Positions 44,719 to 54,066 of a stretch of DNA of 64,000 bases are shown one piece after another. How positions within the stretch are numbered: position 1 is the first letter of the stretch; each line of letters opens with the position of its first letter. The position numbers and the translations under genes are program-made. The DNA is from Caballeronia sordidicola. Its GTDB lineage: Bacteria > Pseudomonadota > Gammaproteobacteria > Burkholderiales > Burkholderiaceae. The notes beneath the pieces were generated by a model. That model made no database searches. It was not told where the DNA came from and saw nothing but the letters and a program-made list of their open reading frames with translations. The DNA is taken from the NCBI RefSeq assembly GCF_001544455.2, contig NZ_FCOC02000006.1:1-64000 (forward strand), in the 5' to 3' direction.

Positions 44719-45558
44719 GGTACCGCTGAGCATCTGCATGCGTTCGAGGTCATCGTGCTGATGCGCGAGCGAACCCGCGTGTCGCGCGCTTTGATTGAAC
44801 GGTTGCCGAACCTGAAGCTGCTGATCACGGCGGCAATGTGGAACGCATCGGTCGATATACGTGCCGCCACCGAGCGCGGCATACAAGTCTGCGGCACCGA
44901 CGACCTTCCGACGCCCGCCGCCGAAATGGCGCTCGGTCTGATGCTTGCCCTTGCCCGCGCCATTCCGCAGGAAGATCGTGCGATCCGCGCCGGTCAGTGG
45001 CAAACAACGCTGGGCGTCGGGCTGCACGGCAAGACGCTCGGCGTGATCGGCCTTGGGAATCTCGGGCGTCAAATGGCGGGTTACGGAAATATCCTCGGGA
45101 TGAAGGTGCTTGCCTGGAGCCAGAACCTCACGAATGAGGCGGCCGCGGCGTCCGGTGCGTTGCGCGTGGAGCTCGACGAGTTGATGGCGCGGTCCGACGT
45201 TGTATCGATTCATTCGAAATTGTCGGATCGCACACGAGGCCTGCTTGGCGCGCGCGAACTATCGCTAATGAAGCCGACGGCTTATCTGGTGAACACGGCG
45301 CGTGGTCCTATCGTGGATGAAAGCGCGCTCGTCGCGGCCCTTGCGCAAAAGCAGATTGGCGGCGCCGCACTCGATGTGTTCGACATAGAACCCATGCCGG
45401 CCGATCATCCGTTTCGGACGCTGGAGAACGTGGTGCTTGCGCCGCACGTTGGCTACGTCACCGAAGAAAACTACGAGCTGATCTATAGTGGCGCGCTGGA
45501 AGATATCGTGGCGTTTCTCGATGGAAAAACCGTGCGGCCTCTCAATACATTGTCCTGA
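44719..45558 (+). pseudogene. D-2-hydroxyacid dehydrogenase, 5'-truncated
   Basis: The C-terminal ~280 residues of a D-isomer 2-hydroxyacid dehydrogenase are intact: VIGLGNLGRQ (cofactor), NTARGPIVDE (Arg), DVFDIEPMP (Glu) and APHVGYVTEENYE (His). Family sense begins right after a TGA at 44716 with AEHLHAFEVIVLMRERTRVS, so roughly the first 45 codons are missing. A GTG at 44755 could still start a shortened protein (267 residues) lacking the first strands of the catalytic domain. Either a pseudogene or a truncated enzyme; all catalytic residues remain. Confidence 0.6.
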
Positions 45559-45644
45559 GGGGGATCGTACGTGCGGCGGCTCGTCATGCACTAGCTTGCA
45601 AAATGAAAGTGCCGCCGGCACTCGCTTCCACTCTTCAAACTTCT

Positions 45645-46187
45645 ATGCCTCTTTCGCCCGCCAGTGAACGCCAGTTGCTCCACACTCGCAAGATAGAAGC
45701 CAACGGCTACTCCCGGCCGGGGGGCCTCTACGACCTCGAAGCGCATCTTGTCGATACCAAGACGCACACCAAGGAATCGCCCACGGGCAATCGCATGGCG
45801 GGCGAGCCCATTCACGACATGTGGTTGCGCATCACCGTCGACGAAACGCTGACCATCACTGCCGCTGAAGCCGCGTTCGATGCCGTGCCTTATGTGGGGC
45901 ACTGCGAGCAAATCGCTCCTGACTATGGACAACTGACAGGCTTGCGCATCGCGCCGGGATTTTCGTCGCAAGTGCGATCCCTGTTCGCAAGCACTCAGGG
46001 ATGTACCCACGTCACCGACATGATCGGCATCCTCGCGACGCTCGCATTCCAGACGATGGCCAATCGCCGTGCGCGTGAACAGCAGGACGTCAAGCAGCCG
46101 TTTCAGTTGAACCGCTGCCACGCGTTATCGACGAGCGGTCCGGTTGTGGCGAAATACTATCCGCGATGGAGCATCAAGGCTGAGTAG
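45645..46187 (+). CDS. DUF2889 protein
   Basis: A protein of 180 residues from the ATG at 45645 (frame open to 45603). Family opening: LSPASERQLLHTRKIEANGY then GLYDLEAHLVDTKTH; later EPIHDMWLRITVDETLTI and the cysteine-containing GCTHVTDMI block. DUF2889 proteins often sit beside CoA-related or aromatic catabolic genes, but their function is unknown. No ribosome binding site is clear at either start. It converges with the porin gene. Confidence 0.8.
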   Translation: MPLSPASERQLLHTRKIEANGYSRPGGLYDLEAHLVDTKTHTKESPTGNRMAGEPIHDMWLRITVDETLTITAAEAAFDAVPYVGHCEQIAPDYGQLTGLRIAPGFSSQVRSLFASTQGCTHVTDMIGILATLAFQTMANRRAREQQDVKQPFQLNRCHALSTSGPVVAKYYPRWSIKAE

Positions 46188-46336
46188 CAGAGGCCACAGG
46201 AAAAGCTGCGGACAACCAAAAAATCAACTAACGGTCTGGCCACGACGTCTCCTTGGAAAACGCCATATTCTTCGGCGCAGGGATATTGTTTTGTCTTGCA
46301 TGACGCGAGGTTCATCGCAAGGGGAGCGCACCAGCC

Positions 46337-46369
46337 AAAAAACGCGCATGATCGTCTCATGCGCGCGGC
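46337..46369 (-). terminator. Rho-independent terminator of the porin gene
   Basis: On the minus strand, a CGCGCATGA/TCATGCGCG stem with a 5-base loop is followed by six T. It lies 25 bp past the porin stop. Confidence 0.8.
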
Positions 46370-46393
46370 AGATGGCAGTCCTGTTAGGCAGGC

Positions 46394-47545
46394 TCAGAAC
46401 CGGTGACGCATGCCCACCGCGACCACCGTTTGATTGGCTGTCGATGACGGCGAAAGCGTATTGATCGATGCAACGTTCGCACCGAAGTTGCCGAGTTCAC
46501 CCGATGCATGCTGATACACGCCTTCGAGATAGACGTCGGTACGCTTGCTCAGCGAGTAGTCGCCTTGTAGCGAGACCGTATGCCATTTTGGATCGCCCGA
46601 ACCGTTCGAGCCCGAGACCTTGCCGTCAGTGAACGTGTACGCTGCAGCAAGACTCATGGCCGGCGTCAGCGCATAGCGGCCGTTCACTTCGTAGTTGTCC
46701 ATATGCAGGTTCGTGCCGGCCACACCTGCGAGTGTCGTACCGCCAACATTCACGCCGGTAATGCCATCCAGTTGAGTATGCGTGTACACAAGGCCAACGT
46801 TCGCTGGGCCGTAAGCGTAGTTGAGGCCCGCGCCGTAAGTGCGCTGCTGCTGCGCGGCAATGGCTGCGGTGCCGTCGCCTTGAGATACAGCCCCGCCGAC
46901 GTTGTTGCTACCCGAGTTGTTCAGCTGCAGGTAAGCCGCTGCGACGCTCAACGGACCATTGCCATATGAAGCGCCCGCGCTCCATGCACGGTTGTTTGAG
47001 AACTGGCCGGCGTCGTTGCTGAAGCCATACAGGCCGCCGAACTTCACGCCGCCGTAGTTCGCGCTCTGGTACTTCACTGCGTTCTTGACCGAGAACGAGT
47101 TGTCGAGGTTGTCGTTATCGAACGGGTGAGCGGCCAAGTTGTTGCCGTAGCCCCCGCCGGCAGCCGACAGAGGCGCCAAATAGTCGACCACCGAGTCGTA
47201 TTGACGGCCGAGTGTCAGCGTGCCGTACTGGTTGCTCTGCAGACCAACGAAGGCTTGACGATTAAAGACGGTGTTGTTTTCCGTGAATCCGCCGTTGTTC
47301 AAGTTGAAGCCGCTTTCCAACGTGAAGATCGCGTGCAGACCGCCGCCGAGGTCTTCGCTGCCGCGCAAGCCAAAGTAGGTATTCGATACTGAACCGCTAC
47401 CTTGTTGCCAGCTGCTGTGACCGCCCTCGTTGTTTGCAAAGACGAGGCCGGCGTCGAGTGTGCCGTAGAGCGTGACGCTGCTTTGTGCGTGAGCGGTGAT
47501 GGCGAAAGCGCCCATGAGGCCCGCTGCGATGACAGTTTTCTTCAT
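46394..47545 (-). CDS. outer-membrane general porin (Burkholderia OmpC/Opc type)
   Basis: A 383-residue precursor with signal peptide MKKTVIAAGLMGAFAITAHA, then a 16-strand trimeric porin of the Gram-negative porin family: SSVTLYGTLDAGLVFANNEG, FGLRGSEDLGGGLHAIFTLE, RQAFVGLQSNQYGTLTLGRQ and a final phenylalanine (VAVGMRHRF) for outer-membrane assembly. It is a single gene with its own terminator. Burkholderiales carry many such paralogues for passive uptake; the substrate is not predictable. Confidence 0.95.
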   Translation of the reverse strand: MKKTVIAAGLMGAFAITAHAQSSVTLYGTLDAGLVFANNEGGHSSWQQGSGSVSNTYFGLRGSEDLGGGLHAIFTLESGFNLNNGGFTENNTVFNRQAFVGLQSNQYGTLTLGRQYDSVVDYLAPLSAAGGGYGNNLAAHPFDNDNLDNSFSVKNAVKYQSANYGGVKFGGLYGFSNDAGQFSNNRAWSAGASYGNGPLSVAAAYLQLNNSGSNNVGGAVSQGDGTAAIAAQQQRTYGAGLNYAYGPANVGLVYTHTQLDGITGVNVGGTTLAGVAGTNLHMDNYEVNGRYALTPAMSLAAAYTFTDGKVSGSNGSGDPKWHTVSLQGDYSLSKRTDVYLEGVYQHASGELGNFGANVASINTLSPSSTANQTVVAVGMRHRF

Positions 47546-47935
47546 GATCTGTAATGCTCCGAAACATTGCGGAAGAATCGTATTCGAGTGATAGCCAATG
47601 TTTTATTGACGACTCGCTGCGCAGTGTATTCCGGCATTCCAAATCTTTATCTTTGTCTCGAGCAATAACGCATTCCTGAATTGGGAATAACGAAAGCATC
47701 GACAATTAAGTGCGGGTAAACAAAGAAGAAATCATTCTGCGCATCGTAAGGTTGCACCGGTAAGCGGAGAGAACTGTTGCACTCACACGACGTCGATTGA
47801 AAGCCTTTTGCCATAAGGCTCTGCGGGTTTTTTGCGCGAATGAAAATTCGCCAATAAGTTCCCTATCGATTAACGCAATTCATTCTTCCGGATGCCGAAT
47901 ATGGCTGGCAGCGGGCTTAACTTTTAAAATGAGCT
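47546..47935. other. upstream region of the porin gene
   Basis: About 390 bp, AT-rich in parts, expected to hold the porin promoter on the minus strand. No gene is seen; a plus frame at 47797-48018 runs through the terminator at 47971 and is not credible. Confidence 0.45.
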
Positions 47936-47998
47936 ACCCTCTGACAAGGGTGTCTTTTTCATCTTTCTTCACGCGGCTTTCGGGCCGCGTTTTTTTAT
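47936..47998 (+). ncRNA. candidate small RNA ending in a strong terminator
   Basis: Two hairpins in a row on the plus strand: ACCCT-CTGACA-AGGGT (47936-47951) followed by TCTTTTT, then the strong terminator at 47971-47998. A TAAAAT box at 47925-47930 could start a transcript here, though the -35 is poor. Both neighbouring genes lie on the minus strand, so this terminator must serve some other plus-strand transcript. Confidence 0.4.
47971..47998 (+). terminator. strong Rho-independent terminator without an upstream plus-strand gene
   Basis: ACGCGGC-TTTCGG-GCCGCGT stem-loop followed by a run of T. It is on the plus strand between two minus-strand genes. Confidence 0.85.
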
Positions 47999-48058
47999 TT
48001 CCGATTATTAAAAACTAGAAAGGACGATGCTAATCACGGCAGTGGCGCCGATCAAAAG

Positions 48059-49414
48059 TCAGTGAATCAGCGCGAATGCCGCTAGCGCCAGCATCACCGT
48101 GACGGCGCCGCCAATACGGGTTGCAATCTGCGCAAAGGGCATGAGTTCCATCCGGTTGGCGGCGGTCAGAATCGCCACATCGCCCGTGCCTCCCAAGCCG
48201 CTATGCGTCGCGTTGACGATCGCGGCCTCGATCGGATACATGCCGACCAGCTTTCCGACAACAAAGCCGGTCACGACGAGCGTCAGGACGGTTGAAACCG
48301 CAGTGACGATGTTGACCCAATGGAATGCCGTCACGATTTCACCCCATGGCGTCATTGCGACGCTGATTGCGAACATCAACGGATAAGTGACAGCGGTCGA
48401 GAAGAATCCATACATGAAGCGCGCGCCACCGCGAACGCGCGGCGACACGACCTGGAACAGCTGCGCCGCAACCACCAGGATCAGCATGACGACCGGCGCC
48501 GGCCAGTCGAATAGTTGATGACTGAGCACGCCAAGCAAATAGAGCGCAATGGCTGTCGCACCGGCGGCAGCGACCGAACTCACATCGAATTCGAACGACT
48601 GCGGCGCGTTGTGGATCGCTTCGTCGTCAGTATGGGTCGCGACAGTCAGCTGGCCATTGCCGGTCCAACGCGGCTTGCGCGTGCCAAGATAGTTCAACAG
48701 GCCCGCGCAACAGATCGCAGCAATATTGCCGAGCATCACGGCGGACAGCGCCTGCGCAAACAGCGGCCCCTGATCGACACCCATGATCTGCGCATAGCCC
48801 GCCGACAACGGCAATGCACCTTCGCCAACGCCGCCCGCCATGATGGGGACGACGACCATGAACAGCGCGTGCCGAAGGTCCATGCCGAGCGCGACGCCCA
48901 CCCCGGTGCCAACGCATGCAGCTGCAACGGAACCCGCCGCGACCGGAATGAAGATGCGCACGAAGCCCTTGATCAAGGTCGCGCGGTCCATGCTGAGCAC
49001 GCTGCCGACAATGATCGCGGCTATGAACAGATAGAGGAAATTTGATGTCTTGGTAAAGTCAGTGACGGCTTTGACGATCGGCGCTGGCATCAGCTTGTAG
49101 TACACGAGCATCGATGGAATGAAGGCCGCGAAGATCGACGTGGCGCCAATATGGCGAATCCAGGGAATCCGCTTCGCGAGTTCCGCGCACGTGAAGCCGC
49201 CGACCGCGACGAGCGCAACGCCGGTCGGCAGGTCGGAAGCCAGCTTGCCGCGCAGGGTCATCGCCGCCAGCACCGCGAGCAGCACGAAGTAGACCGGCAC
49301 CGGCAATGAGCCTATGCGTACATCGAATATCGCCCACCAGCGATCCTTCAATGTTGCACGACGGGGCGGTGAATCCGTCGCGGGCGTTGCATCGTGCGTC
49401 GTGACTGCTTTCAT
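48059..49414 (-). CDS. 2-hydroxycarboxylate transporter family protein (CitS/MaeN-like)
   Basis: The ATG at 49414 has GGAGACAATTC upstream; the frame opens at 49456. The 451-residue protein has ~11-12 hydrophobic segments and the family hallmarks: the first re-entrant loop motif PIMAGGVGEGALPLS and the C-terminal mirror NATHSGLGGTGDVAILTA. Members carry citrate, malate or lactate with sodium or protons. It is the last gene of the minus-strand catabolic unit, 49 bp after the AtoE-like gene. Confidence 0.88.
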   Translation of the reverse strand: MKAVTTHDATPATDSPPRRATLKDRWWAIFDVRIGSLPVPVYFVLLAVLAAMTLRGKLASDLPTGVALVAVGGFTCAELAKRIPWIRHIGATSIFAAFIPSMLVYYKLMPAPIVKAVTDFTKTSNFLYLFIAAIIVGSVLSMDRATLIKGFVRIFIPVAAGSVAAACVGTGVGVALGMDLRHALFMVVVPIMAGGVGEGALPLSAGYAQIMGVDQGPLFAQALSAVMLGNIAAICCAGLLNYLGTRKPRWTGNGQLTVATHTDDEAIHNAPQSFEFDVSSVAAAGATAIALYLLGVLSHQLFDWPAPVVMLILVVAAQLFQVVSPRVRGGARFMYGFFSTAVTYPLMFAISVAMTPWGEIVTAFHWVNIVTAVSTVLTLVVTGFVVGKLVGMYPIEAAIVNATHSGLGGTGDVAILTAANRMELMPFAQIATRIGGAVTVMLALAAFALIH

Positions 49415-49462
49415 TGAATTGTCTCCGTTCGTGTCCGGCGCGGGCGGGTACGGCACTGACCG

Positions 49463-50827
49463 TCAAACAAGCAGCAGCAACGCAGCGCCATATACGAGCG
49501 CTCCCACCACGAAGGTCATCACGGTGAAGCCAAGCACGCGTTGCACTCCGATGCCCGCCATTGCGACGACGGGAGCGGCCCAGAACGGCTGCAGCATGTT
49601 GGAAACCTGTTCGCCCATGGCAACGGCCATCGTGGTCGCGGGTACCGACGCGTGCAGCGCGATCGCGGCAGGCACCACGAACGGCCCCTGTACGGCCCAG
49701 TGACCGCCGCCGCTCGGAATGAAGAACGTGACGATCACCGAGCACACATAGCTCCAGAACGGCAGCGTATGTGCATTCGAGATGGCGATGAAGAAATGCG
49801 ATATCACGTCCGGCAATCCGGTCGCGTCCATCATTCCCATGATCCCGCCGTACAACGGGTACTGAAGCATCATCGAACCGGTTTGCTTCGCCGCGTTCTT
49901 GACGGCGTCCGCGTAGGCGAGCGGATAACCATGCAGGATCACGCCGCCGATGAACATCACGAAAATCACCGCATTCACGCCTGAAAACGGCAGATTTTCA
50001 ATGCGCGCAATGATCAGGAACGCAATCCCCGCTGCGCCAATGAAGGCGCTTCCAAGCCACGAATATTCGATCCAGCGCGCGAAACTAAGCTTGCCGGCCG
50101 GACGTTCCCGGGCCGGCGCATCGGGATGTTTTTCGGTATCGAGCACGACCGCGTCTTCATCGGACGGCTTGAGCCACGCGAACACGAATGGCATGGCGAT
50201 CAGCATGATAATCGTCGGCACGAGGTTGAAGCTCGTAAATACCGTGGTGCTGAACGGCAGCACCTGTCCGGTCAGCTTCTGCACGACGTTCATTGAGCTG
50301 CCCGGCGTGGATTGTGCAAGCGCGATCGAGCTGGAAATGCCGCTGGCCCACACGACCCATCCCGAGAACCCGGCCGCCACGATCCATGCGAAGTCCACCC
50401 GCATGCGCTTGGCCACTTCGCGCGCGAGCATTGCGCTCACAACGAGACCCAGGCCCCAGTTGCAGAACGACGCAATGGCAACGAGTACGAACGTCAGCGC
50501 CGCCGCTTGCACGGGCGTGCGCGCAATCGATACCAGCGTCCTGAACATGCGCTGCACGAGCGGCGCGTGCGCGAACGCATGGCCAGTCACAAGGATGAGC
50601 GTGATCTGGAAAGCGAAGGTGAGGATGTCGAAAAAGCCCTTGTACCAGCCGCCGATCAAATGCGAAGCCGACGGATGCGGCGCGAACGCGGCCGACAGCA
50701 CGGCGACCACGACGGTGATCAGGATGGCAAGAACGAACGGGTCGGGAATGGTCCGTTCGAAAAAACGGATGGTTGCTTCGGTAAAGCGGGTCTTGCGCAC
50801 CGTTGAGGGAGTGGCCGCGGGTTTCAT
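49463..50827 (-). CDS. AtoE-family short-chain fatty acid transporter
   Basis: I chose the ATG at 50827, with GGAGA upstream; the longer open frame to 51436 is only a shadow of the neighbouring gene. The 454-residue protein opens with TRFTEATIRFFERTIPDPFV and has many hydrophobic segments, including SFCNWGLGLVVSAMLAREVA and FFIPSGGGHWAVQGPFVVPA, typical of AtoE. It should import a short-chain carboxylate for the enzymes encoded upstream. Confidence 0.88.
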   Translation of the reverse strand: MKPAATPSTVRKTRFTEATIRFFERTIPDPFVLAILITVVVAVLSAAFAPHPSASHLIGGWYKGFFDILTFAFQITLILVTGHAFAHAPLVQRMFRTLVSIARTPVQAAALTFVLVAIASFCNWGLGLVVSAMLAREVAKRMRVDFAWIVAAGFSGWVVWASGISSSIALAQSTPGSSMNVVQKLTGQVLPFSTTVFTSFNLVPTIIMLIAMPFVFAWLKPSDEDAVVLDTEKHPDAPARERPAGKLSFARWIEYSWLGSAFIGAAGIAFLIIARIENLPFSGVNAVIFVMFIGGVILHGYPLAYADAVKNAAKQTGSMMLQYPLYGGIMGMMDATGLPDVISHFFIAISNAHTLPFWSYVCSVIVTFFIPSGGGHWAVQGPFVVPAAIALHASVPATTMAVAMGEQVSNMLQPFWAAPVVAMAGIGVQRVLGFTVMTFVVGALVYGAALLLLV

Positions 50828-50885
50828 CGAATGTCTCCGAAAATCTTGTTGGTAGCGCGTTCTGTGCACGCTTTTGTGTGGGGTC

Positions 50886-51764
50886 TCAGGCGGCCGGGCC
50901 GGAAAAGTCGTACAGCGCTGCGGCGTTTTCCACCAGGATGCGGTCGCGAATTGCGTCGTCACCGGTCCAGACGCCGAGCAGATCAAAGAGCCGCACGTCG
51001 TCGGGCTTGCGTGACTCCGTCGAGTGCGGCCAGTCGCTGCCCCACACGAGCCGCTCAGGCAACGCATTGATCCAGGCGTGCGCGGTCGATGCGATGTCCG
51101 CATAGTCCTTTTCGATGCCAGCGGCCGAGTCGAGATAGGGTCCGGATAGCTTGACCCAGACGCGGCCGGAATCCGCCAGATCGTGCACGATGTCGAACGC
51201 CGGATGCGACGTGCCATCGGGCATGGGAAGACGCGCGAGATGATCGAACACGATCGTTGAAGGCAGGCGCGCGAGCATCGCCTGGTGTTCGACGATCTGA
51301 GCCGCGGTCCAATGCAATTGCACGTGCCAGCCGAGCTCCGCGATGCGTTGCGCGAGCGGCTCGACCATCTCGAACGTGACGGCCGCGTGCGCAGGGGTGT
51401 ATAGCGTGAAGCGGATGCCGCGAATTCCGCCGTCATGAAGCGCGGCGAGTTGCTGATCCGTGACGTCAGGTGTCAGCACCGCGACGCCGCGCGTCCGGTC
51501 ACGGCCGAGTTGCTGAATTGCGTCGAGCGTGACGCTGTTGTCGGTGCCGAAATTGCGCGGCGTGACGACCACCGTGCGCTGCGTGCCGGTCCTGTGCTGC
51601 ACGGCGATGTAGTCCGTGACAGTCGCGTGCTCGGGGAAGTTGGCCCCACTTGCATTGTCCGCGAGGAAGCGGCGGTCGTAGATGTGCATGTGCGAATCGC
51701 ACGCATCTGCCGGCGCCTGGCTCCGTGGCAGCGGGTCGTTGTCATTGCACTGTTGCGTGCTCAT
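50886..51764 (-). CDS. PF04909 amidohydrolase (2-pyrone-4,6-dicarboxylate lactonase-like)
   Basis: ATG at 51764 behind GGAGACG (frame opens at 51794). The 292-residue TIM-barrel hydrolase has the DSHMHIYD metal motif, HLARLPMPDG and the C-terminal WGSDWPH with the catalytic-type aspartate. Its closest known functions are lactonases such as LigI and sugar-lactone hydrolases. In this gene cluster it may open a lactone to give a free di- or hydroxyacid. The exact substrate is not deducible. Confidence 0.8.
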   Translation of the reverse strand: MSTQQCNDNDPLPRSQAPADACDSHMHIYDRRFLADNASGANFPEHATVTDYIAVQHRTGTQRTVVVTPRNFGTDNSVTLDAIQQLGRDRTRGVAVLTPDVTDQQLAALHDGGIRGIRFTLYTPAHAAVTFEMVEPLAQRIAELGWHVQLHWTAAQIVEHQAMLARLPSTIVFDHLARLPMPDGTSHPAFDIVHDLADSGRVWVKLSGPYLDSAAGIEKDYADIASTAHAWINALPERLVWGSDWPHSTESRKPDDVRLFDLLGVWTGDDAIRDRILVENAAALYDFSGPAA

Positions 51765-51816
51765 CGTCGTCTCCGTTTTGTATTCGCGCCGCATTCACGC
51801 GCCATCGAATGCTTGT

Positions 51817-53022
51817 TTACAGCACCGCGCGTTTCGCTCGCAGGTTGACGATCTCGTCGTCGCTCCAGCCGGCGTCCCGCAGCACGGCGTCCGAGTGCTG
51901 CCCGAATGCGGGCGCAGCAATTGGGGCAGGGCCCGCGGAGTCGCCGAACCGGATTGGCTGACGGAAACCACGGTAATGCCCCACGCCCGGATATTCGTAG
52001 TTCGTGATCATGTCTTCTGCAAGCACCTGCGGGTCATCGAACATATCTTCGATGCTGCGCGCAGCCGAGCATGGCACGGCGTCGCCGAACAGCGCTTCCC
52101 ATTCGAGCGCACTGCGCGCCGCAAGCGCCGCGCGAAGTTGCGACACGATCTCATCGCGATGCAGCGCGCGTTTGCGAACAGAGTCGTAACGCTCGTTGCT
52201 TGCGAGCGCGCCGAGACCTGTCTTTTCACATAGTGCCTGCCAAAAATGCGGCGTGTTCGCGGATATATACAAGTAGCCTTCGCGGGTCGGATGAATGCCC
52301 GTGATGCCGCCTGAACGCATGTCACGGCCCACATCCTTCGGTTCACCTTCGGCCCAGATCATCCGTGCGGACTGCATGGTGAGCGCGCTGCGCAGGAGCG
52401 ATACGCCGACATACTGTCCCGCGCCGTTGCGCTCGCGTTCGAACAACGCGGATGAGACGCCCGCCGCAACCAGCGCCGCCGCGTAATAGTCGACGACCGA
52501 ACCGTAGATGATCTCCGGCGGTCCGTCACGCTTGCCTTGCAGGGTGCACATGCCGCTCATGGTCTGCAGTACCTGGTCGTAGCCGGCCTTGTCCTTGTTC
52601 GGACCCGTTTCGCCATAACCCGTGACCGCGCAATAGATCAGGCGCGGGTTGACCTCGCGAAGCTGTTCGTAAGCAATGCCCAGGCGTGCTGGTACGCTGG
52701 GCCGGAAGTTATGAACGAGCACGTCGGCGGTTTTGACGAGCTGCATCAGCACGTCGAGGGCTTCACGCTGTTTCAGATCCAGCACCAGACCACGTTTGCC
52801 TCGATTCACGCCGAGAAAAGCGCGGCTTTCGGCTTCGAGCGTGGACGGATATTTGCGCAGGTTGTCACCGGTGGGCGGCTCGATCTTGATGACGTCAGCG
52901 CCCTGGTCGGCGAGCAGCGTGCAGCCGTATGGACCGGCAATATACGCGCTCAGGTCCAGCACGCGAATCCCTGCCAGCGGACCCGTTGCACTGCTTTCGG
53001 TGGGGTGGGACGGACGTTCCAT
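51817..53022 (-). CDS. class III (CaiB/BaiF) CoA-transferase
   Basis: ATG at 53022 with GGAG 8 bases before; two earlier in-frame starts are less well placed. The 401-residue product has the family blocks GIRVLDLSAYIAGPYGCTLL, ADQGADVIKIEPPTGDNLRK, VNRGKRGLVLDLK and the catalytic aspartate in AGYDQVLQTMSGM. It moves CoA from a donor such as succinyl-CoA to a carboxylic acid. The neighbouring CitE-like lyase suggests that the product is then cleaved, as in citramalate or similar pathways. Confidence 0.9.
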   Translation of the reverse strand: MERPSHPTESSATGPLAGIRVLDLSAYIAGPYGCTLLADQGADVIKIEPPTGDNLRKYPSTLEAESRAFLGVNRGKRGLVLDLKQREALDVLMQLVKTADVLVHNFRPSVPARLGIAYEQLREVNPRLIYCAVTGYGETGPNKDKAGYDQVLQTMSGMCTLQGKRDGPPEIIYGSVVDYYAAALVAAGVSSALFERERNGAGQYVGVSLLRSALTMQSARMIWAEGEPKDVGRDMRSGGITGIHPTREGYLYISANTPHFWQALCEKTGLGALASNERYDSVRKRALHRDEIVSQLRAALAARSALEWEALFGDAVPCSAARSIEDMFDDPQVLAEDMITNYEYPGVGHYRGFRQPIRFGDSAGPAPIAAPAFGQHSDAVLRDAGWSDDEIVNLRAKRAVL

Positions 53023-53091
53023 GATGTGCTCCATCGATATCGGACTGGGGACAAGCGAGTGGCGTGCAGGCACCGGCCGCCTGGCGGGAGT

Positions 53092-53964
53092 TCAACGGCC
53101 GTCCAGCAGCCCGAGGCGGGTGGCGTCGCGCACCAGCGCACGCGCCCGTTCGACGAATGGCGGGTCGATCATCTTGCCGTCCACCACATACGCGCCTATG
53201 CCGTTTGCATCGGCTTCGTGGGCCGCTTCGACAACACGCAGCGCGTGGGCGATCTCGTCGTCGGACGGGCGGAAGACTTCGTTTGCAAGGGCGATCTGGC
53301 TCGGGTGAATACAACTCTTGCCGAGAAAACCCAGCGACTTCGCAAGTTGCGCCTCGGCACGAAAACCCGCTTCGTCCTTGATGTTGGCAAAAGCCGAGTC
53401 GTAAGCAAATACGCCCGCTTCGCCGGCCGCGACACGCAGCGTGAACATGGCCTGCTGGATCGCAGCCTGTTCGCGCCGGGCGATGCCGAGCGGCTCGAAC
53501 AGGTCGCCAAGACCGAGTTGCAAGCCCGCGACGCGCGGATGCGCAGCAGCGAGTTCGGCCGCGAGACGAAACGCTTTCGGCGATTCGATGTTGAGCAGCA
53601 GCCGGATCGGCGTGGTGACACCATTCGCCGCTTCGGCGCGTTCGAGCGCAGCCACGGCGGCGTGCACATCGGCGGCGGATTCGGGTTTCGGCAGATTGAT
53701 CAGGTCGAGGCCGCGTTGTGCGACGGCGTTGATATCTTCGGTGAAATGCGGCGTGTCGAGTGCGTTGACGCGCACGATCAGCACCTTCTGCTTTTCGGCG
53801 ATCAGATCTGAGCGCAGCAGTTCGCGCAGTTCCGCGCGAGCTTGGGGTTTTCGCTCGGCGGCGACGGAATCTTCCAGGTCGAAAGACAAGGCATCGGCGG
53901 CGCTCGCGAATGCCTTTGTGAACAACTCGGGGCGCGAGGCCGGCACGAACAGTTTGCTTCTCAT
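53092..53964 (-). CDS. CitE-like CoA-ester lyase (HpcH/HpaI aldolase superfamily)
   Basis: A 290-residue TIM-barrel enzyme: RSKLFVPASRPELF, FDLEDSVAAERKPQAR, LLLNIESPKAF (metal-binding Glu) and QLGLGDLFEPLG (metal-binding Asp), then KSCIHPSQI. These are the signatures of malyl-CoA/citramalyl-CoA lyase-type enzymes. It would split the CoA ester made by the next gene into acetyl-CoA and a 2-oxo acid. First gene of the minus-strand unit, divergent from its likely LysR regulator. Confidence 0.88.
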   Translation of the reverse strand: MRSKLFVPASRPELFTKAFASAADALSFDLEDSVAAERKPQARAELRELLRSDLIAEKQKVLIVRVNALDTPHFTEDINAVAQRGLDLINLPKPESAADVHAAVAALERAEAANGVTTPIRLLLNIESPKAFRLAAELAAAHPRVAGLQLGLGDLFEPLGIARREQAAIQQAMFTLRVAAGEAGVFAYDSAFANIKDEAGFRAEAQLAKSLGFLGKSCIHPSQIALANEVFRPSDDEIAHALRVVEAAHEADANGIGAYVVDGKMIDPPFVERARALVRDATRLGLLDGR

Positions 53965-54021
53965 GGCTGCGCTTTCCGGATTTGTTTGCTGAACGTCAGT
54001 CTAGGCCGCGGCTGGATTTAG

Positions 54022-54061
54022 ATAAACTATCCGGACCTATCTTCAAAAGATGCATAAACTA
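54022..54061. promoter_or_regulatory. candidate LysR operator between the lyase and regulator genes
   Basis: ATAAACTA occurs twice (54022-54029 and 54054-54061), 32 bp or about three helical turns apart, with the dyad ATCTT-CAA-AAGAT (54039-54051) between them. It ends just before the regulator start, so it could control both divergent genes. Not matched to a known site. Confidence 0.4.
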
Positions 54062-54066
54062 CCTTC

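Noticed and set aside
49463-51436. 657-codon frame that appears to fuse the AtoE transporter with an N-terminal extension
   Set aside because: The first ~200 codons are out-of-frame sequence of the amidohydrolase gene; the true ATG with ribosome binding site is at 50827.
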